NCBI GenBank assembly: GCA_004210915.1
Contig: SEGS01000047.1
Location: forward strand, 1 to 36,027
Length of the DNA stretch: 36,027 nt
Source: Variovorax sp.
GTDB lineage: Bacteria; Pseudomonadota; Gammaproteobacteria; Burkholderiales; Burkholderiaceae_C
Direction of reading: 5' to 3'
Shown: positions 16,703-26,061 of the stretch, one piece after another
Layout of the letters: each line of letters begins with the position of its first letter
Position numbering within the stretch: the stretch's first letter is position 1
Notes under the pieces: model-generated
The model's database searches: none
Seen by the model: the letters and a program-made list of their open reading frames with translations, nothing else
Told to the model about the DNA's origin: nothing
Position numbers and translations under genes: made by a program

Positions 16703-17482
16703 TCAAAGCCGCACGGGAATGCCGCGCGCCGCCATCCGCGCCTTGGCTTCGCCCACCGTGTACTCGCCGTAGTGGAAGATGCTGGCGGCCAGCACGGCAT
16801 CGGCCCCGCCCTGCTGAACGCCGTCGGCAAGGTGATCGAGGTCGCCGACGCCTCCCGACGCAATAACCGGCACGCTGACCGCGTCGCTCACCGCCCGCGT
16901 GAGCGCCAGGTCGAATCCGCTCTTGGTGCCGTCGCGGTCCATGCTGGTCAGGAGGATCTCGCCGGCGCCGCGCCGCGCCATCTCGGTCGCCCATTCAACC
17001 GCGTCCAGACCGGTGTTCTTGCGGCCGCCGTGGCTGTAGACGTCCCAGCCGGCTCCGCGCGTGGCGGCATCTTCGGCGGTGCGGCGCTTGGCATCGATCG
17101 CGACCACGATGCACTGCGCGCCGTATTTGCGGGACGCCTCTTCGATGACCTGCGGGTTCGCGATGGCCGCCGAGTTGAAGCTGGTCTTGTCGGCGCCTGC
17201 GTTGAGGAGGCGCCGTACATCTTCGACCGTGCGCACGCCACCGCCCACCGTGAGCGGGATGAACACCTGCGAGGCGACCGCCTCGATGATCGGCAGGATC
17301 AGGTCGCGTCCGTCGCTGGTGGCCGTGATGTCGAGGAAGGTCAGCTCATCCGCGCCCTGCGCGTTGTAGCGCGCGGCGATCTCCACCGGGTCGCCTGCGT
17401 CGCGCAGTTCGAGGAAATTGACGCCCTTGACCACGCGGCCTCCGGTGACGTCCAGGCAGGGAATGATGCGTTTCGCGAGCAT
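16703..17482 (-). CDS. hisF: Imidazole glycerol phosphate synthase, cyclase subunit
   Basis: TIM-barrel subunit of the HisHF synthase. It uses ammonia from HisH to make imidazole glycerol phosphate and AICAR. The 259 residues include the catalytic aspartates in [20 protein letters not shown] (Asp 11) and [10 protein letters not shown], and the phosphate-binding segments [12 protein letters not shown] and [13 protein letters not shown]. Its partner gene hisH lies about 3 kb upstream, separated by hisA, an ATPase gene and a mutarotase gene, whereas hisA and hisF are usually adjacent. Confidence 0.97.
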   Translation of the reverse strand: MLAKRIIPCLDVTGGRVVKGVNFLELRDAGDPVEIAARYNAQGADELTFLDITATSDGRDLILPIIEAVASQVFIPLTVGGGVRTVEDVRRLLNAGADKTSFNSAAIANPQVIEEASRKYGAQCIVVAIDAKRRTAEDAATRGAGWDVYSHGGRKNTGLDAVEWATEMARRGAGEILLTSMDRDGTKSGFDLALTRAVSDAVSVPVIASGGVGDLDHLADGVQQGGADAVLAASIFHYGEYTVGEAKARMAARGIPVRL

Positions 17483-17501
17483 GGTGAAGAAAGAGAAAAG
17501 T

Positions 17502-18341
17502 TCAGAGAACGTTGAGCTGCTGCCAGCCTTGCCATTCGGCGCCCGCGGCCAGCAGCACCGCCGCATCGATGTGTGCAGCTTCGACGCACAGCATGTGCCT
17601 GTACCCGTCATCGGGCATGTCGGCCAGCTTGGCAGACAACGCCGCGCCGGGGTTCCAGACCACCGTCTCCGTGCAACTGGGGCTCTGCGCGATCTGCAAG
17701 GTGCCGCGTGGCGCGACATCGGTCAGGCGCAGCGGGTGTGCGGGCGCCGCATAGACGCTGTCGAACTCGGCGCTGAAGGCCAGCGCGGGCGTCTCCTCGG
17801 TCTGGCGCACATCGCGCACGGCATCCCAGCGCGCGGCACCCTGCAGACCCTCGAGCCGCACATCGGCAATGTCGTCGACACGCAGGTAGGTATGAAGGGC
17901 GGCCGTGAAGCTGAACGGCGCGGTGCCGGTATTGCGCAGCGTGAGCGCGGTGCGCAAGCCCCGCGGCAAGGGCGAGACCGCCAGTGTGGCCTCGAACGCA
18001 TGCGGCCACAGCGCCAGCGTGGCTGCGCTGTCCTCAAGGCGAAGCGTGAGCGTGTCATGGTTGTCGCTGTCGACCAGGCGCCAGGGCACGTTGCGCATGA
18101 AGCCGTGCTTCGGCAAGGCGCCGCGCTGGTTGAACTGCGGACAGCAGACCGGGATGCCGCCGCGGATCGCTGCTTCGCCGTCGAACACCGCGTCGGGGCT
18201 GAGGTACAGCCGCTCGATGCCGTCGGCGGTGATCCACGACAGCACATGGGCGCCATGCAGCGCCACGACGACCGTGCTGCCATCGTCGAGCGAGGCCTGG
18301 AGCGCGGGCTGTCCGCGGAATTCGAGGGGGCGGATGTCCAT
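17502..18341 (-). CDS. D-hexose-6-phosphate mutarotase (YeaD-like, aldose 1-epimerase superfamily)
   Basis: Predicted to interconvert alpha and beta anomers of hexose 6-phosphates; the superfamily fold is a large beta-sandwich. The 279 residues contain [18 protein letters not shown], the [25 protein letters not shown] stretch (including the family signature [12 protein letters not shown]), GFMRNVPW and [14 protein letters not shown] with the probable catalytic His. ETVVWNPG is followed by a late glutamate in [10 protein letters not shown]. Start chosen at [10 protein letters not shown]. It lies 47 bases after the ATPase gene and 19 before hisF, so it is in the his transcript, although no metabolic link to histidine synthesis is known. 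Confidence 0.88.
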   Translation of the reverse strand: MDIRPLEFRGQPALQASLDDGSTVVVALHGAHVLSWITADGIERLYLSPDAVFDGEAAIRGGIPVCCPQFNQRGALPKHGFMRNVPWRLVDSDNHDTLTLRLEDSAATLALWPHAFEATLAVSPLPRGLRTALTLRNTGTAPFSFTAALHTYLRVDDIADVRLEGLQGAARWDAVRDVRQTEETPALAFSAEFDSVYAAPAHPLRLTDVAPRGTLQIAQSPSCTETVVWNPGAALSAKLADMPDDGYRHMLCVEAAHIDAAVLLAAGAEWQGWQQLNVL

Positions 18342-18388
18342 GGCGGGAATTGTAGGCAGCGGGCGCGGCGCTGCGGCAGCCCCGCCCT

Positions 18389-19594
18389 TCAGCGCGCCGG
18401 CCACTGCCAGTGCGGGATCTCGCTCATGTCCAGATTGGCGATGTGCGTTTCCCCGAGACGCTTTTCCAGCACGATGGACTGCAAGCTCAGATCGTCCACC
18501 TGCGCCGCCGCGTCCTCCAGCGCAGCGATCAGCCGCGACGCGTGCGACACCACGATCACCTGCGAGCCCTGCGTGGGGTGGGCGGCGCGCGCAATCAGCC
18601 GGCCGAGCGCGGGCAGCAAGTCAGGGTGCAGGCTGGTTTCCGGTTCGTTGAGCACCAGCAGCGCGGGCGGGCGGGGTGTGAGCAGCGCAGCCACCCACAG
18701 CAGATAGCGCAGCGTGCCGTCGGACAACTCGGCGGCGGTGAGCGGGCGCAACAGGCCGTGCTGATGCATCCGCGCTTCGAAGCGGCCGTCGTCGCGGCAA
18801 TCGATCGACACCCGGCCACCCTGAAAGGCGTCGTTGATGGCCGCGTCGAGCGCATCGGTGTCGCCGATCTCGCGAATGGTCTGCAGGGCGGCTGCCAGAT
18901 CGCTGCCGTCATTGGCCAGCACCGGTGTGCGGGTGCCCAGTTGCGGCACGCGCGCCGGCGCATCGGCATCGCTGCGGAAGTGGTCGTAGAAGCGCCAGGA
19001 GCGCATCTGCTCGCGCAGCGTGAGCATTTCGGGCGCGCCGTGGGGGTCGGCGTACTCGGTCATCATGCTGGCAAACGCCGGCAGCGGTCGGCCGATGGCG
19101 GTCCAGCGGCCGTCCGCGCCGCGGGAGCGCAGAGCGGCGCCCTTGCGGTCGATGAGTTGCGTCGCGGCGCGCAAGACAGGGCCGTTCCAGATTGCCTCGC
19201 GCTTGATCTCGGGGTCGCGCGAGAACGCGCTGGCCGGAACCGGCGGCGGCAGGCCGATGTCAATCGCGTAGCCGAATTCGTCGGCCTCGCTGCCAGCAAA
19301 GCCCAGCCGCAAACTCACCGGTTCGCGGCGACCCGTGCCCTGCACCGGCGCCTCGCCGCGCAGCATCGCTGCAGAGAAGCTTTCGGGCCCGGCCCACAGC
19401 GTGGACGCAAGCCCGCCTTCGCGCACCAGCGAGCGCACGACGCCGCCGTTCGCGATATCGGCCAGAAGGCGCATCGCGCGGTACACGCTGGATTTGCCGC
19501 TGCCGTTCGGCCCGGTCACGACCGTGAGCCGCCCAAGCGGCACGGTGAGCTGGCGCAGCGATCGGTAGTTGGCGATGGCGAGCGCCGAGAGCAC
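18389..19594 (-). CDS. AAA family ATPase of the RecF/SMC-like type, function unknown
   Basis: A 401-residue ABC-type ATPase without a transporter domain. It starts MLSALAIANYRSLRQLTVPLG, typical of RecF/SMC-like ATPases. It carries Walker A GPNGSGKSS (residues 28-36), a signature motif LSDGTLRY (290-297), Walker B ALLVLNEPETSLHP (Asn replaces the usual Asp before the catalytic Glu) and the switch histidine in VVSHASRL (His 351). It resembles predicted ATPases in the COG4637 group. There is no TOPRIM nuclease domain as in OLD proteins and no obvious effector gene next to it. The start is a GTG without a strong Shine-Dalgarno. It sits between hisA (16 bases) and the mutarotase gene, inside the his cluster. 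Confidence 0.85.
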   Translation of the reverse strand: MLSALAIANYRSLRQLTVPLGRLTVVTGPNGSGKSSVYRAMRLLADIANGGVVRSLVREGGLASTLWAGPESFSAAMLRGEAPVQGTGRREPVSLRLGFAGSEADEFGYAIDIGLPPPVPASAFSRDPEIKREAIWNGPVLRAATQLIDRKGAALRSRGADGRWTAIGRPLPAFASMMTEYADPHGAPEMLTLREQMRSWRFYDHFRSDADAPARVPQLGTRTPVLANDGSDLAAALQTIREIGDTDALDAAINDAFQGGRVSIDCRDDGRFEARMHQHGLLRPLTAAELSDGTLRYLLWVAALLTPRPPALLVLNEPETSLHPDLLPALGRLIARAAHPTQGSQVIVVSHASRLIAALEDAAAQVDDLSLQSIVLEKRLGETHIANLDMSEIPHWQWPAR

Positions 19595-19610
19595 GCTGCC
19601 GGCGCCGCGA

Positions 19611-20354
19611 TCAAACGCCGTTGAGTTCGTCGGCCCGCGCTTGCGCAGCCGCGAAGTCGAGATCGCCCGAGTAGATCGCGCGGCCGCAGATCACGCCCTC
19701 GACGCCTTCGGATTCGACCGCGCAGAGCTGGTCGATGTCGGCCATGTTCGACAGCCCTCCCGAAGCGATCACGGGGATCGTCAGCGCCTGCGCGAGCTTG
19801 ACGGTGGCTTCGATGTTGATGCCCGAGAGCATGCCGTCGCGGCCGATGTCGGTGTAGATGATCGACTCGACGCCGTAGTCCTCAAACTTCTTGCCGAGGT
19901 CGGCGACTTCATGGCCGGTGAGCTTGCTCCAGCCGTCGGTCGCGACCTTGCCGTCTTTCGCATCGAGGCCAACGATGATGTGGCCGCCGAAGGCCGTGCA
20001 CGCGTCCTTGAGGAAGCCCGGGTTCTTGACCGCGGCGGTGCCGATGATGACGTAGCGCAGGCCGTCGTCGATGTAGCGCTCGATGGTGTCGAGGTCACGG
20101 ATGCCGCCGCCCAGCTGCACCGGAATTTCGGCCCCCACCTCGCGCAGGATCGCCTTGATGGCCGCGTGGTTCTGCGGCTTGCCCGCGAAGGCGCCGTTCA
20201 GGTCCACCAGATGCAGCCGCCGTGCCCCGGCCTCGACCCATTTGCGCGCCATGGCGGCCGGGTCTTCGCTGAAGATGGTGGACTGGTCCATGTCGCCTTG
20301 CTTGAGGCGAACGCAGTGGCCGTCTTTGAGATCAATGGCGGGAATCAGCAGCAT
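19611..20354 (-). CDS. hisA: ProFAR isomerase (HisA)
   Basis: Catalyses the Amadori isomerisation of ProFAR to PRFAR, the fourth his step. The 247-residue TIM barrel has the two catalytic aspartates in [21 protein letters not shown] (Asp 8) and in [14 protein letters not shown]. The phosphate-binding half-barrel segments are [13 protein letters not shown] and [13 protein letters not shown]. It follows hisH by 21 bases. Downstream, the usual neighbour hisF has been displaced by the ATPase and mutarotase genes. Confidence 0.97.
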   Translation of the reverse strand: MLLIPAIDLKDGHCVRLKQGDMDQSTIFSEDPAAMARKWVEAGARRLHLVDLNGAFAGKPQNHAAIKAILREVGAEIPVQLGGGIRDLDTIERYIDDGLRYVIIGTAAVKNPGFLKDACTAFGGHIIVGLDAKDGKVATDGWSKLTGHEVADLGKKFEDYGVESIIYTDIGRDGMLSGINIEATVKLAQALTIPVIASGGLSNMADIDQLCAVESEGVEGVICGRAIYSGDLDFAAAQARADELNGV

Positions 20355-20375
20355 GGCAGGGCAGCCCGGGCGGGC

Positions 20376-21023
20376 TCAGGGGTTCCAGTGGAGAAAGTTG
20401 CGGTAGAGCTGCAACCCGTGATCCGCGCTCTTTTCGGGGTGGAACTGGGTCGCAAAAATATTATCGCGGGCAATCGCAGCGCTGAACGTGGCGCCGTAGT
20501 CGGCCTCGCCCACGCTGTGCGCCCGGTCGGCTGGCCGTGCATAGAAGCTGTGCACGAAATAGAAGTAGCTGTCATCGGGCACGCCGGCCCACACGGGGTG
20601 CGGCCGAGCCTGCTTGACCTGGTTCCAGCCCATCTGCGGCACCTTGAAGCGGCTGCCGTCGGGCTGCGTGCGTCCCTGCAGGTCGAACTTGACGACCTCT
20701 CCCGGTATCAGGCCGAGGCCATCGGTCGGGCCCTCGTCGCTGCGCGAGAGCAGCATCTGCATCCCGACGCACACGCCGAAGAGCGGCTTGTTGGCGGCCG
20801 CTTCGAGCACCGATTCCTGCAGGCCCGATTCGCGCAGTTCGCGCATGCAGTCGGGCATCGCGCCCTGCCCTGGCAAGACCACGCGCGTGGCCTTGCGAAC
20901 GACTTCGGGATCGGAGGTGACGAACACCTGCACGCCCACCTGGTCGGCTGCATGCTGCACCGCCTGCGAGACCGAGCGCAGGTTGCCCATGCCGTAGTCG
21001 ACGACCGCGACGGTGTTCGTCAT
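20376..21023 (-). CDS. hisH: Imidazole glycerol phosphate synthase, glutamine amidotransferase subunit
   Basis: Class I glutaminase that supplies ammonia to HisF through a channel. The 215 residues show [15 protein letters not shown] at the start and the oxyanion segment [11 protein letters not shown]. The nucleophile is Cys 85 in [13 protein letters not shown], and the His-Glu pair is in [13 protein letters not shown] near the end. The gene starts one base after the hisB stop, indicating tight operon structure. Confidence 0.97.
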   Translation of the reverse strand: MTNTVAVVDYGMGNLRSVSQAVQHAADQVGVQVFVTSDPEVVRKATRVVLPGQGAMPDCMRELRESGLQESVLEAAANKPLFGVCVGMQMLLSRSDEGPTDGLGLIPGEVVKFDLQGRTQPDGSRFKVPQMGWNQVKQARPHPVWAGVPDDSYFYFVHSFYARPADRAHSVGEADYGATFSAAIARDNIFATQFHPEKSADHGLQLYRNFLHWNP

Positions 21024-21024
21024 C

Positions 21025-21645
21025 TCAGAGCGAACCCTTGGTCGATGGAATCACGCCGACCGAGCGCGGATCCAGCTCCAGCGCGGCGCGCAACGCACGC
21101 GCAAACGCCTTGAACACCGTCTCGCACTGGTGGTGCGCGTTGACGCCCTTCAGGTTGTCGATGTGCAGCGTCACGCCTGCGTGGTTCACGAAGCCCTGAA
21201 AGAACTCGTAGGTGAGCTGGCTGTCGAAGGTGCCGATCATCCCGCTGGTGAAGGGCACATGCATCGCCAGGCCCGGGCGCCCCGAAAAATCGATGACGAC
21301 GCGGCTCAGCGCTTCGTCGAGCGGCACGTAGGCGTGGCCGTAGCGGCGGATGCCCTTCTTGTCGCCGACCGCCTGCGCGACCGCCTGGCCGAGTGTGATG
21401 CCGACGTCTTCGACCGTGTGGTGGCCGTCGATGTGCAAGTCGCCCACGCAGTCGATCTCGAGGTCGATCAGCCCGTGCCGCGCGATCTGGTCGAGCATGT
21501 GGTCGAAGAAGCCGATGCCGGTCGAGAGCGTGGCCTTGCCGGTGCCGTCGAGGTTGACGCTGGCAGTGATCTTCGTTTCGGCGGTGTTGCGCGTGACCGA
21601 TGCAGTGCGCGCGCCGACCGCTGTGGGCGCTGTGGGGGTGTTCAT
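21025..21645 (-). CDS. hisB: Imidazoleglycerol-phosphate dehydratase
   Basis: Dehydrates imidazole glycerol phosphate to imidazole acetol phosphate; a Mn-dependent 24-mer. The 206 residues show both metal-binding histidine motifs, [11 protein letters not shown] and [17 protein letters not shown], plus [16 protein letters not shown]. Only the dehydratase domain is present; there is no N-terminal histidinol-phosphate phosphatase domain as in enteric HisB, so that phosphatase must be encoded elsewhere. The ATG overlaps the hisC stop (ATGA). About 16 extra N-terminal residues ([16 protein letters not shown]) precede the conserved RNTAETKI. Confidence 0.97.
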   Translation of the reverse strand: MNTPTAPTAVGARTASVTRNTAETKITASVNLDGTGKATLSTGIGFFDHMLDQIARHGLIDLEIDCVGDLHIDGHHTVEDVGITLGQAVAQAVGDKKGIRRYGHAYVPLDEALSRVVIDFSGRPGLAMHVPFTSGMIGTFDSQLTYEFFQGFVNHAGVTLHIDNLKGVNAHHQCETVFKAFARALRAALELDPRSVGVIPSTKGSL

Positions 21646-22754
21646 AGGGACTCTTGCAGTGCAGCGAGCATCCGTGCGTTTTCGTCGGCCGTTCCGACGG
21701 TCAGGCGCAGGCAGTTGCCGAGCAGTTCGTGCATTTTAGAAACGTTCTTCACCAGCACGCCGCGCGCCTTCATGCCGTCGAAGGTCTTTGCGGCATCGGG
21801 CACGCGCACCAGGATCATGTTGGCGTCGCTGGGCCAGAGCTTCACGCCCGGCACCGTCGCAAGATCCGCCAGCAGCTTGTCGCGCTCAACGCGAATTTGC
21901 TCAGCCTGCGCCTCGAACACCGCGGTGTGTTCCAGCGCGAACAACGCGCACTCGGCATTCAGCACGCTGATGTTGTAGGGCGGGCGCACCTTGTCGACTT
22001 CGGCGATCAGCGCCGCCGGCCCCATCAGGTAACCGAGGCGCACGCCGGCCAGGCCGAACTTGCTGAGCGTGCGCATCAGCAGCACATGCTTGTGCTTTTC
22101 GATGCGGTCGATGTAGCTGCGCGCGGCGAAGGGCTGGTAGGCCTCGTCCATCACGACGAGGCCGCCTTGCGCGCCCTGCGCGTCGACGATCTTCTCGATG
22201 ACGGCGTCGTCCCAGAGATTGGCAGTGGGGTTGTTCGGGTACGCGAGATAGACGATGGCGGGCTTCTCGCGCGCGATGGCGGCGAGCATCGCGGCCTCGT
22301 CGAGCTCGAAGTCGGCGGTGAGGGGCACGCCAGTGAACTTCAGGCCCTGCAGCTGCGCGCTCATCGCGTACATCACGAAGCCGGGCGTGGGCGCGAGGAT
22401 GCCTGCGGGCTGGCCTTGACTCGCTTCGCTCGGTGGCAGGTCGCAGGCCATCGCCAGGAGCGAGATCAGCTCGTCCGAGCCGTTGCCCAGCATGAGAGCG
22501 AAACCTTCAGGCATCTGCGCATGGATGGCCAGCGCCTGCTTCAAATCGTTGCCGCGCTCTCCAGGATAGCGATTCAGGGCGAGCGCACCGAGGCGCGCGC
22601 CGAGTTCGGCCTGCAGTGCGGGCGGCAGGCCGTGCGGGTTCTCCATCGCATCGAGCTTGACCATGCCGCGCGCGTCTTGCACGGCATAGGCCGACATGGA
22701 CTGCACATCGGGGCGGAAGCGGGCGAGCGGAGAGGGGTTCATGGGAGCATTCAT
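21642..22754 (-). CDS. hisC: Histidinol-phosphate aminotransferase
   Basis: PLP-dependent aminotransferase converting imidazole acetol phosphate to histidinol phosphate. The 370 residues contain [39 protein letters not shown] and the PLP-lysine region [15 protein letters not shown] (Lys in TLSKFG). The closing segment [20 protein letters not shown] matches the family. Its start ATG overlaps the stop of the upstream small exported-protein gene (ATGA), so its translation may depend on that gene. A second ATG four codons in is also possible. Confidence 0.96.
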   Translation of the reverse strand: MNAPMNPSPLARFRPDVQSMSAYAVQDARGMVKLDAMENPHGLPPALQAELGARLGALALNRYPGERGNDLKQALAIHAQMPEGFALMLGNGSDELISLLAMACDLPPSEASQGQPAGILAPTPGFVMYAMSAQLQGLKFTGVPLTADFELDEAAMLAAIAREKPAIVYLAYPNNPTANLWDDAVIEKIVDAQGAQGGLVVMDEAYQPFAARSYIDRIEKHKHVLLMRTLSKFGLAGVRLGYLMGPAALIAEVDKVRPPYNISVLNAECALFALEHTAVFEAQAEQIRVERDKLLADLATVPGVKLWPSDANMILVRVPDAAKTFDGMKARGVLVKNVSKMHELLGNCLRLTVGTADENARMLAALQESL

Positions 22755-23128
22755 TGGGTGCAGCGGTAACTGTTGCCGAGCGCGTTGGCCATCACGAGTT
22801 GAACTGGCATGTCGGCCTCATAGATGTCCGCATGGCGCGTGAGCTCGGTCTGGAAGAGCGAGCGGGCCATGGCCGGTTCGAGCCTGCGCCCTTCGACGCA
22901 GAACGGCGGCTTCTGGCCGCTGCGCAGCGCCGCGCTGCTGGCTTCGCGCAGGCCTTCCATCACGCCGACCAGGTAGTAGCTCGCGTAGGCCTTGCCGTTC
23001 TTCTTGTCCTGCGTCTCGAGCGCGTGCAGCTCGCGCAGGGTCATGGCCTGCGCCGCGACGCCAACGACCAGCGCACACGCCGGCACCGCCAGACGCGACA
23101 ACAGCAGCGGCAGGGCGGCGCGGTTCAT
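22751..23128 (-). CDS. Small exported protein, distantly Rap1a/Tai-like
   Basis: I do not recognise this gene firmly. The 125 residues start with a probable Sec signal peptide (MNRAALPLLLSRLAVPACALVVGVAAQA). A mature domain of about 97 residues follows: LRELHALETQDKKNGKAY, SYYLVGVMEGLREASSAAL, PPFCVEGRR, and VQLVMANALGNSYRC at the end. The spacing of the two mature cysteines, the YLVGVxEG segment and the closing AL..SYRC recall the Rap1a/Tai fold of type VI immunity proteins, but that fold also occurs in many non-immunity proteins and no toxin gene is nearby. ATG 23128 is four bases after the lipoprotein gene and the stop overlaps hisC, so it sits inside the his operon. Confidence 0.75.
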   Translation of the reverse strand: MNRAALPLLLSRLAVPACALVVGVAAQAMTLRELHALETQDKKNGKAYASYYLVGVMEGLREASSAALRSGQKPPFCVEGRRLEPAMARSLFQTELTRHADIYEADMPVQLVMANALGNSYRCTQ

Positions 23129-23132
23129 GGCG

Positions 23133-23975
23133 TCACTGGGTGCGGTAGCGCGGTGCCGGCGCGTAGCCGCCATCGCCCGGGAAGGCGTTGGGCTGGCCGC
23201 TCGGGCCGCGCGGGCGGCGCGGCGCGTCCGGCTGCTCGAGTTCGAACAGCGCAGAGCCGATCACGCCGATGTTGCGCACGTCGCCGGCCGGGGTGTTCGC
23301 GGCGTACGCACGGCCCTGTGCCGCGAAACGGAAGGCGGCGACTTCGTTCTGGCTCTTGCGGAAGCCCTCGATGGTGATCGACTCCTGCGGATTCAACACA
23401 TAGCCACCGCTGCGCAGGCTGCCGGGCTTGCCGGTCAGCACGTCGAGCCCGTCGACGGTCGCCAGCACCTCGTAGCGGCGGTCGCTCAGGTTGCGAAAGC
23501 GCAGCGTGTAGCGCTGCCCTTCGCTGCCGGACACCTTGAAGCCATCACCATCGTTGCTGCGGTGCGCGCGCAGCAGGGGCAGCGGCCGACCGCTCTGGTC
23601 TTCGACCGACCACTCGACATCGCCCTGCGCGAGTTGCAGGTTGAGCCGGCGTTCGGGATTGCTGCCCGTGTCGCGGCGCACGCTGGCCGCGTCGTTGTAG
23701 CCGATCGTCGCGAGGCCCTCGGGGCGGTCGGACAGTCGCTTGATGTCGACCGTGCGCGTCTTCGATTCCAGGCCCTCGCCCCATTGGGTGCCGAGCCGCG
23801 CCGGCGCTCGCGCGGGTGCGGGCTCGAGCACAGACGCGCTGGGCGTCACAGCGACTGAGGCCGATTCGCTTCGATTCGCGTGCGGCATCGGCGCGCACGC
23901 GGCCAGCAAAAGGACGCCAGCGGCGAAGCTCGCAGCCAACTTGAAAAACCTCGATCGATGGAAATGGCGGGTCAT
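23133..23975 (-). CDS. Putative outer-membrane or periplasmic lipoprotein, function unknown
   Basis: A 280-residue protein with a lipoprotein signal peptide: basic start MTRHFHRSRFFKLAASFAAG, then lipobox LLAAC with the lipidated Cys at about residue 27. A Ser/Ala/Pro-rich linker follows, then a conserved globular domain with YTLRFRNLSDRRYEVLATVDGLDVL, SGGYVLNPQESITIEGFRKS and VAAFRF. A Pro/Arg-rich tail ends the protein. The domain looks like a beta-sandwich found in uncharacterised proteobacterial proteins. The start has a strong Shine-Dalgarno (GGGAGGAG). It follows hisD by 39 bases and precedes the small exported-protein gene, so both are probably expressed with the his genes. The residue after the lipidated Cys is Ala, so no inner-membrane retention signal is seen. 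Confidence 0.82.
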   Translation of the reverse strand: MTRHFHRSRFFKLAASFAAGVLLLAACAPMPHANRSESASVAVTPSASVLEPAPARAPARLGTQWGEGLESKTRTVDIKRLSDRPEGLATIGYNDAASVRRDTGSNPERRLNLQLAQGDVEWSVEDQSGRPLPLLRAHRSNDGDGFKVSGSEGQRYTLRFRNLSDRRYEVLATVDGLDVLTGKPGSLRSGGYVLNPQESITIEGFRKSQNEVAAFRFAAQGRAYAANTPAGDVRNIGVIGSALFELEQPDAPRRPRGPSGQPNAFPGDGGYAPAPRYRTQ

Positions 23976-24014
23976 CGGAACAGCTCCTCCCTGAAGCAGG
24001 TTATTGTGGATATC

Positions 24015-25385
24015 TCAGTTCTTGCGCAGCCGCAGACGCGCCGCCTCGGCATGCGCCGGCAAACCTTCGCCTTCGGCCAGCGTCACCGCGATGGGGCCGA
24101 GCACCTGCGCGCCCTGCTCGCTCACCTCGATGAGGCTGCTGCGCTTCTGGAAATCGTAGACGCCCAGCGGCGAGCTGAAGCGCGCGGTGCCGCTGGTGGG
24201 AAGCACGTGGTTCGGGCCGGCGCAGTAGTCGCCGAGGCTCTCGCTCGTGAACGCGCCCAGGAAGATCGCGCCGGCATGTTTGAGCAGCGGCTCCCAGCGG
24301 TGCGGTTCGGCGCTGCTGACCTCCAGGTGCTCGGGTGCGATGCGGTTGCTGATCTCGCAGGCCTCTTCCATGCTGCGCGTGTGGATCAGCGCGCCGCGGC
24401 CGTTGAGGCTGGCGGCGATGATCTCGGCGCGCGGCATTGTCGGCAGCAGGCGGTCGATCTCGGCCTGCACGCGGTCGATGTAATCGGCGTCGGGGCACAG
24501 CAGGATGCTCTGCGCGAGCTCGTCATGCTCGGCCTGGCTGAACAGGTCCATCGCGACCCAGTCGGGCGGCGTGCTGCCGTCGGCCAGCACGAGGATTTCG
24601 CTCGGACCCGCGATCATGTCGATGCCCACCGTGCCGAACACGCGGCGCTTGGCTGCGGCCACGTAAGCGTTGCCGGGGCCGGTGATCTTGTCGACCGCCG
24701 GGATGGTCGCCGTGCCGTAGGCCAGCGCGGCGACCGCCTGCGCGCCGCCGATGGTGAAGGCGCGGGTGACGCCGGCTACGTAGGCGGCGGCGAGCACCAG
24801 TTCATTGCGCTCGCCTTGCGTCGACGAGGCGCCGCCCGCACCACCGGTTGCGACACTGCCCTTGGCCGGCGTCGGCACCACCATGATGATCTCGGCCACA
24901 CCGGCCACGTGCGCGGGGATGGCGTTCATCAACAGGCTCGACGGGTAAGCAGCCTTGCCGCCGGGCACATAGATGCCAACGCGGTCGAGCGGGGTGACTT
25001 TCTGGCCGAGCAGCGTGCCGTCGGCGTCGCAGTAGCTCCAGCTCTCGCCCGACGCTCTCTTCTGTGCTTCGTGGTAGCTGCGCACGCGCGCTGCGGCCGC
25101 TTGCAACGCATCGCGCTGCGCCGGCGGCAGCGCATCGAAGGCTTGTTTGAAATCGGCTTGCGTGAGCTCGAGCTGCGACACCGTGTCTGCACCGAGGCCG
25201 TCAAAGCGCTTGGTGTAGTCCAGCACGGCGGCATCGCCGCGCGTCTTCACGTCGGCCAAGATGTCGGCCACCACTTTTTCGATGGCAGCATCCGCATCGG
25301 CCGACCAATGCAGGCGCGCCTTGAAATCGGCCTCGAAGCGGGAAGACGTGGTGGCAAGGCGAACGGGGGATGCGGTCGGGTTCAT
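24015..25385 (-). CDS. hisD: Histidinol dehydrogenase
   Basis: Zinc enzyme performing the last two oxidations from histidinol to histidine with NAD. The 456 residues contain [97 protein letters not shown] and [26 protein letters not shown], all family signatures. A Gly/Ala/Ser-rich loop ([14 protein letters not shown]) between MVVPTPAK and [10 protein letters not shown] is longer than I expect for HisD. It begins six bases after the hisG stop. Confidence 0.97.
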   Translation of the reverse strand: MNPTASPVRLATTSSRFEADFKARLHWSADADAAIEKVVADILADVKTRGDAAVLDYTKRFDGLGADTVSQLELTQADFKQAFDALPPAQRDALQAAAARVRSYHEAQKRASGESWSYCDADGTLLGQKVTPLDRVGIYVPGGKAAYPSSLLMNAIPAHVAGVAEIIMVVPTPAKGSVATGGAGGASSTQGERNELVLAAAYVAGVTRAFTIGGAQAVAALAYGTATIPAVDKITGPGNAYVAAAKRRVFGTVGIDMIAGPSEILVLADGSTPPDWVAMDLFSQAEHDELAQSILLCPDADYIDRVQAEIDRLLPTMPRAEIIAASLNGRGALIHTRSMEEACEISNRIAPEHLEVSSAEPHRWEPLLKHAGAIFLGAFTSESLGDYCAGPNHVLPTSGTARFSSPLGVYDFQKRSSLIEVSEQGAQVLGPIAVTLAEGEGLPAHAEAARLRLRKN

Positions 25386-25391
25386 GGCCGG

Positions 25392-26033
25392 TCAGGACTG
25401 CGGAGTGGCCGACGCAAAGGCGTCGATGATGCGGCGGATCGGCTCGCGGTTGAGCTTGAGCGCCGCCTGGTTGACGACCAGGCGCGCGCTGATGTCCATG
25501 ATCTGCTCGACCTCGACCAGGTTGTTCGCACGCAGCGTGTTGCCGGTGGAAACGATGTCGACGATGGCGTCGGCCAGCCCGGTGAGCGGCGCGAGTTCCA
25601 TGCTGCCGTAGAGCTTGATGAGGTCGACGTGCACGCCCTTTTCAGCAAAGAAGTTGCGCGCGATGCCGACGAATTTTGTCGCAATCTTCAGGCGCGAGCC
25701 CTGGCGCACGGCGTGCGCGTAATCGAAGTCGGCGCGTGCCGCCACGCTCATGCGGCAGGCGGAAATTTTCAAGTCCAGCGGAACGTAGAGGCCGGCATTG
25801 CCGTGCTCGATGAGTGTGTCCAGGCCCGTCACGCCCATGTCGGCGCCGCCCCATTGCACGTAGGTCGGCACGTCCGAGGCGCGCACCAGCACCACGCGCA
25901 CGTCGGGCTGGTTGGTCGCGAGGATCAGCTTGCGCGACTTCTCAGGGTCTTCGGTGACCTCGATTCCCGCCGCGGCGAGCATGGGCAGCGTCTCGTCGAA
26001 GATGCGGCCTTTGGACAGGGCAAGCGTGATCAC
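25392..26033 (-). CDS. hisG: ATP phosphoribosyltransferase, short form
   Basis: First enzyme of histidine synthesis, condensing ATP with PRPP. The 213 residues ([87 protein letters not shown] in order) match the short HisG form. That form lacks the C-terminal regulatory domain and works as a complex with HisZ, which is not in this window. The start is GTG, supported by a perfect AGGAGG seven bases upstream. It follows murA by 28 bases, so the his genes may be transcribed from upstream promoters. Confidence 0.97.
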   Translation of the reverse strand: MITLALSKGRIFDETLPMLAAAGIEVTEDPEKSRKLILATNQPDVRVVLVRASDVPTYVQWGGADMGVTGLDTLIEHGNAGLYVPLDLKISACRMSVAARADFDYAHAVRQGSRLKIATKFVGIARNFFAEKGVHVDLIKLYGSMELAPLTGLADAIVDIVSTGNTLRANNLVEVEQIMDISARLVVNQAALKLNREPIRRIIDAFASATPQS

Positions 26034-26061
26034 GGTCGCGCCTCCTGCAACGCGCGGGTGA

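Noticed and set aside
18389..19594. OLD-family or other named anti-phage defence ATPase
   Set aside because: No TOPRIM domain, no effector partner and a housekeeping operon context; left as an ATPase of unknown function.
22751..23128. Type VI immunity gene (Rap1a/Tai)
   Set aside because: Likeness is limited to cysteine spacing and a few residues; there is no toxin or secretion gene nearby, so an immunity role is not supported.
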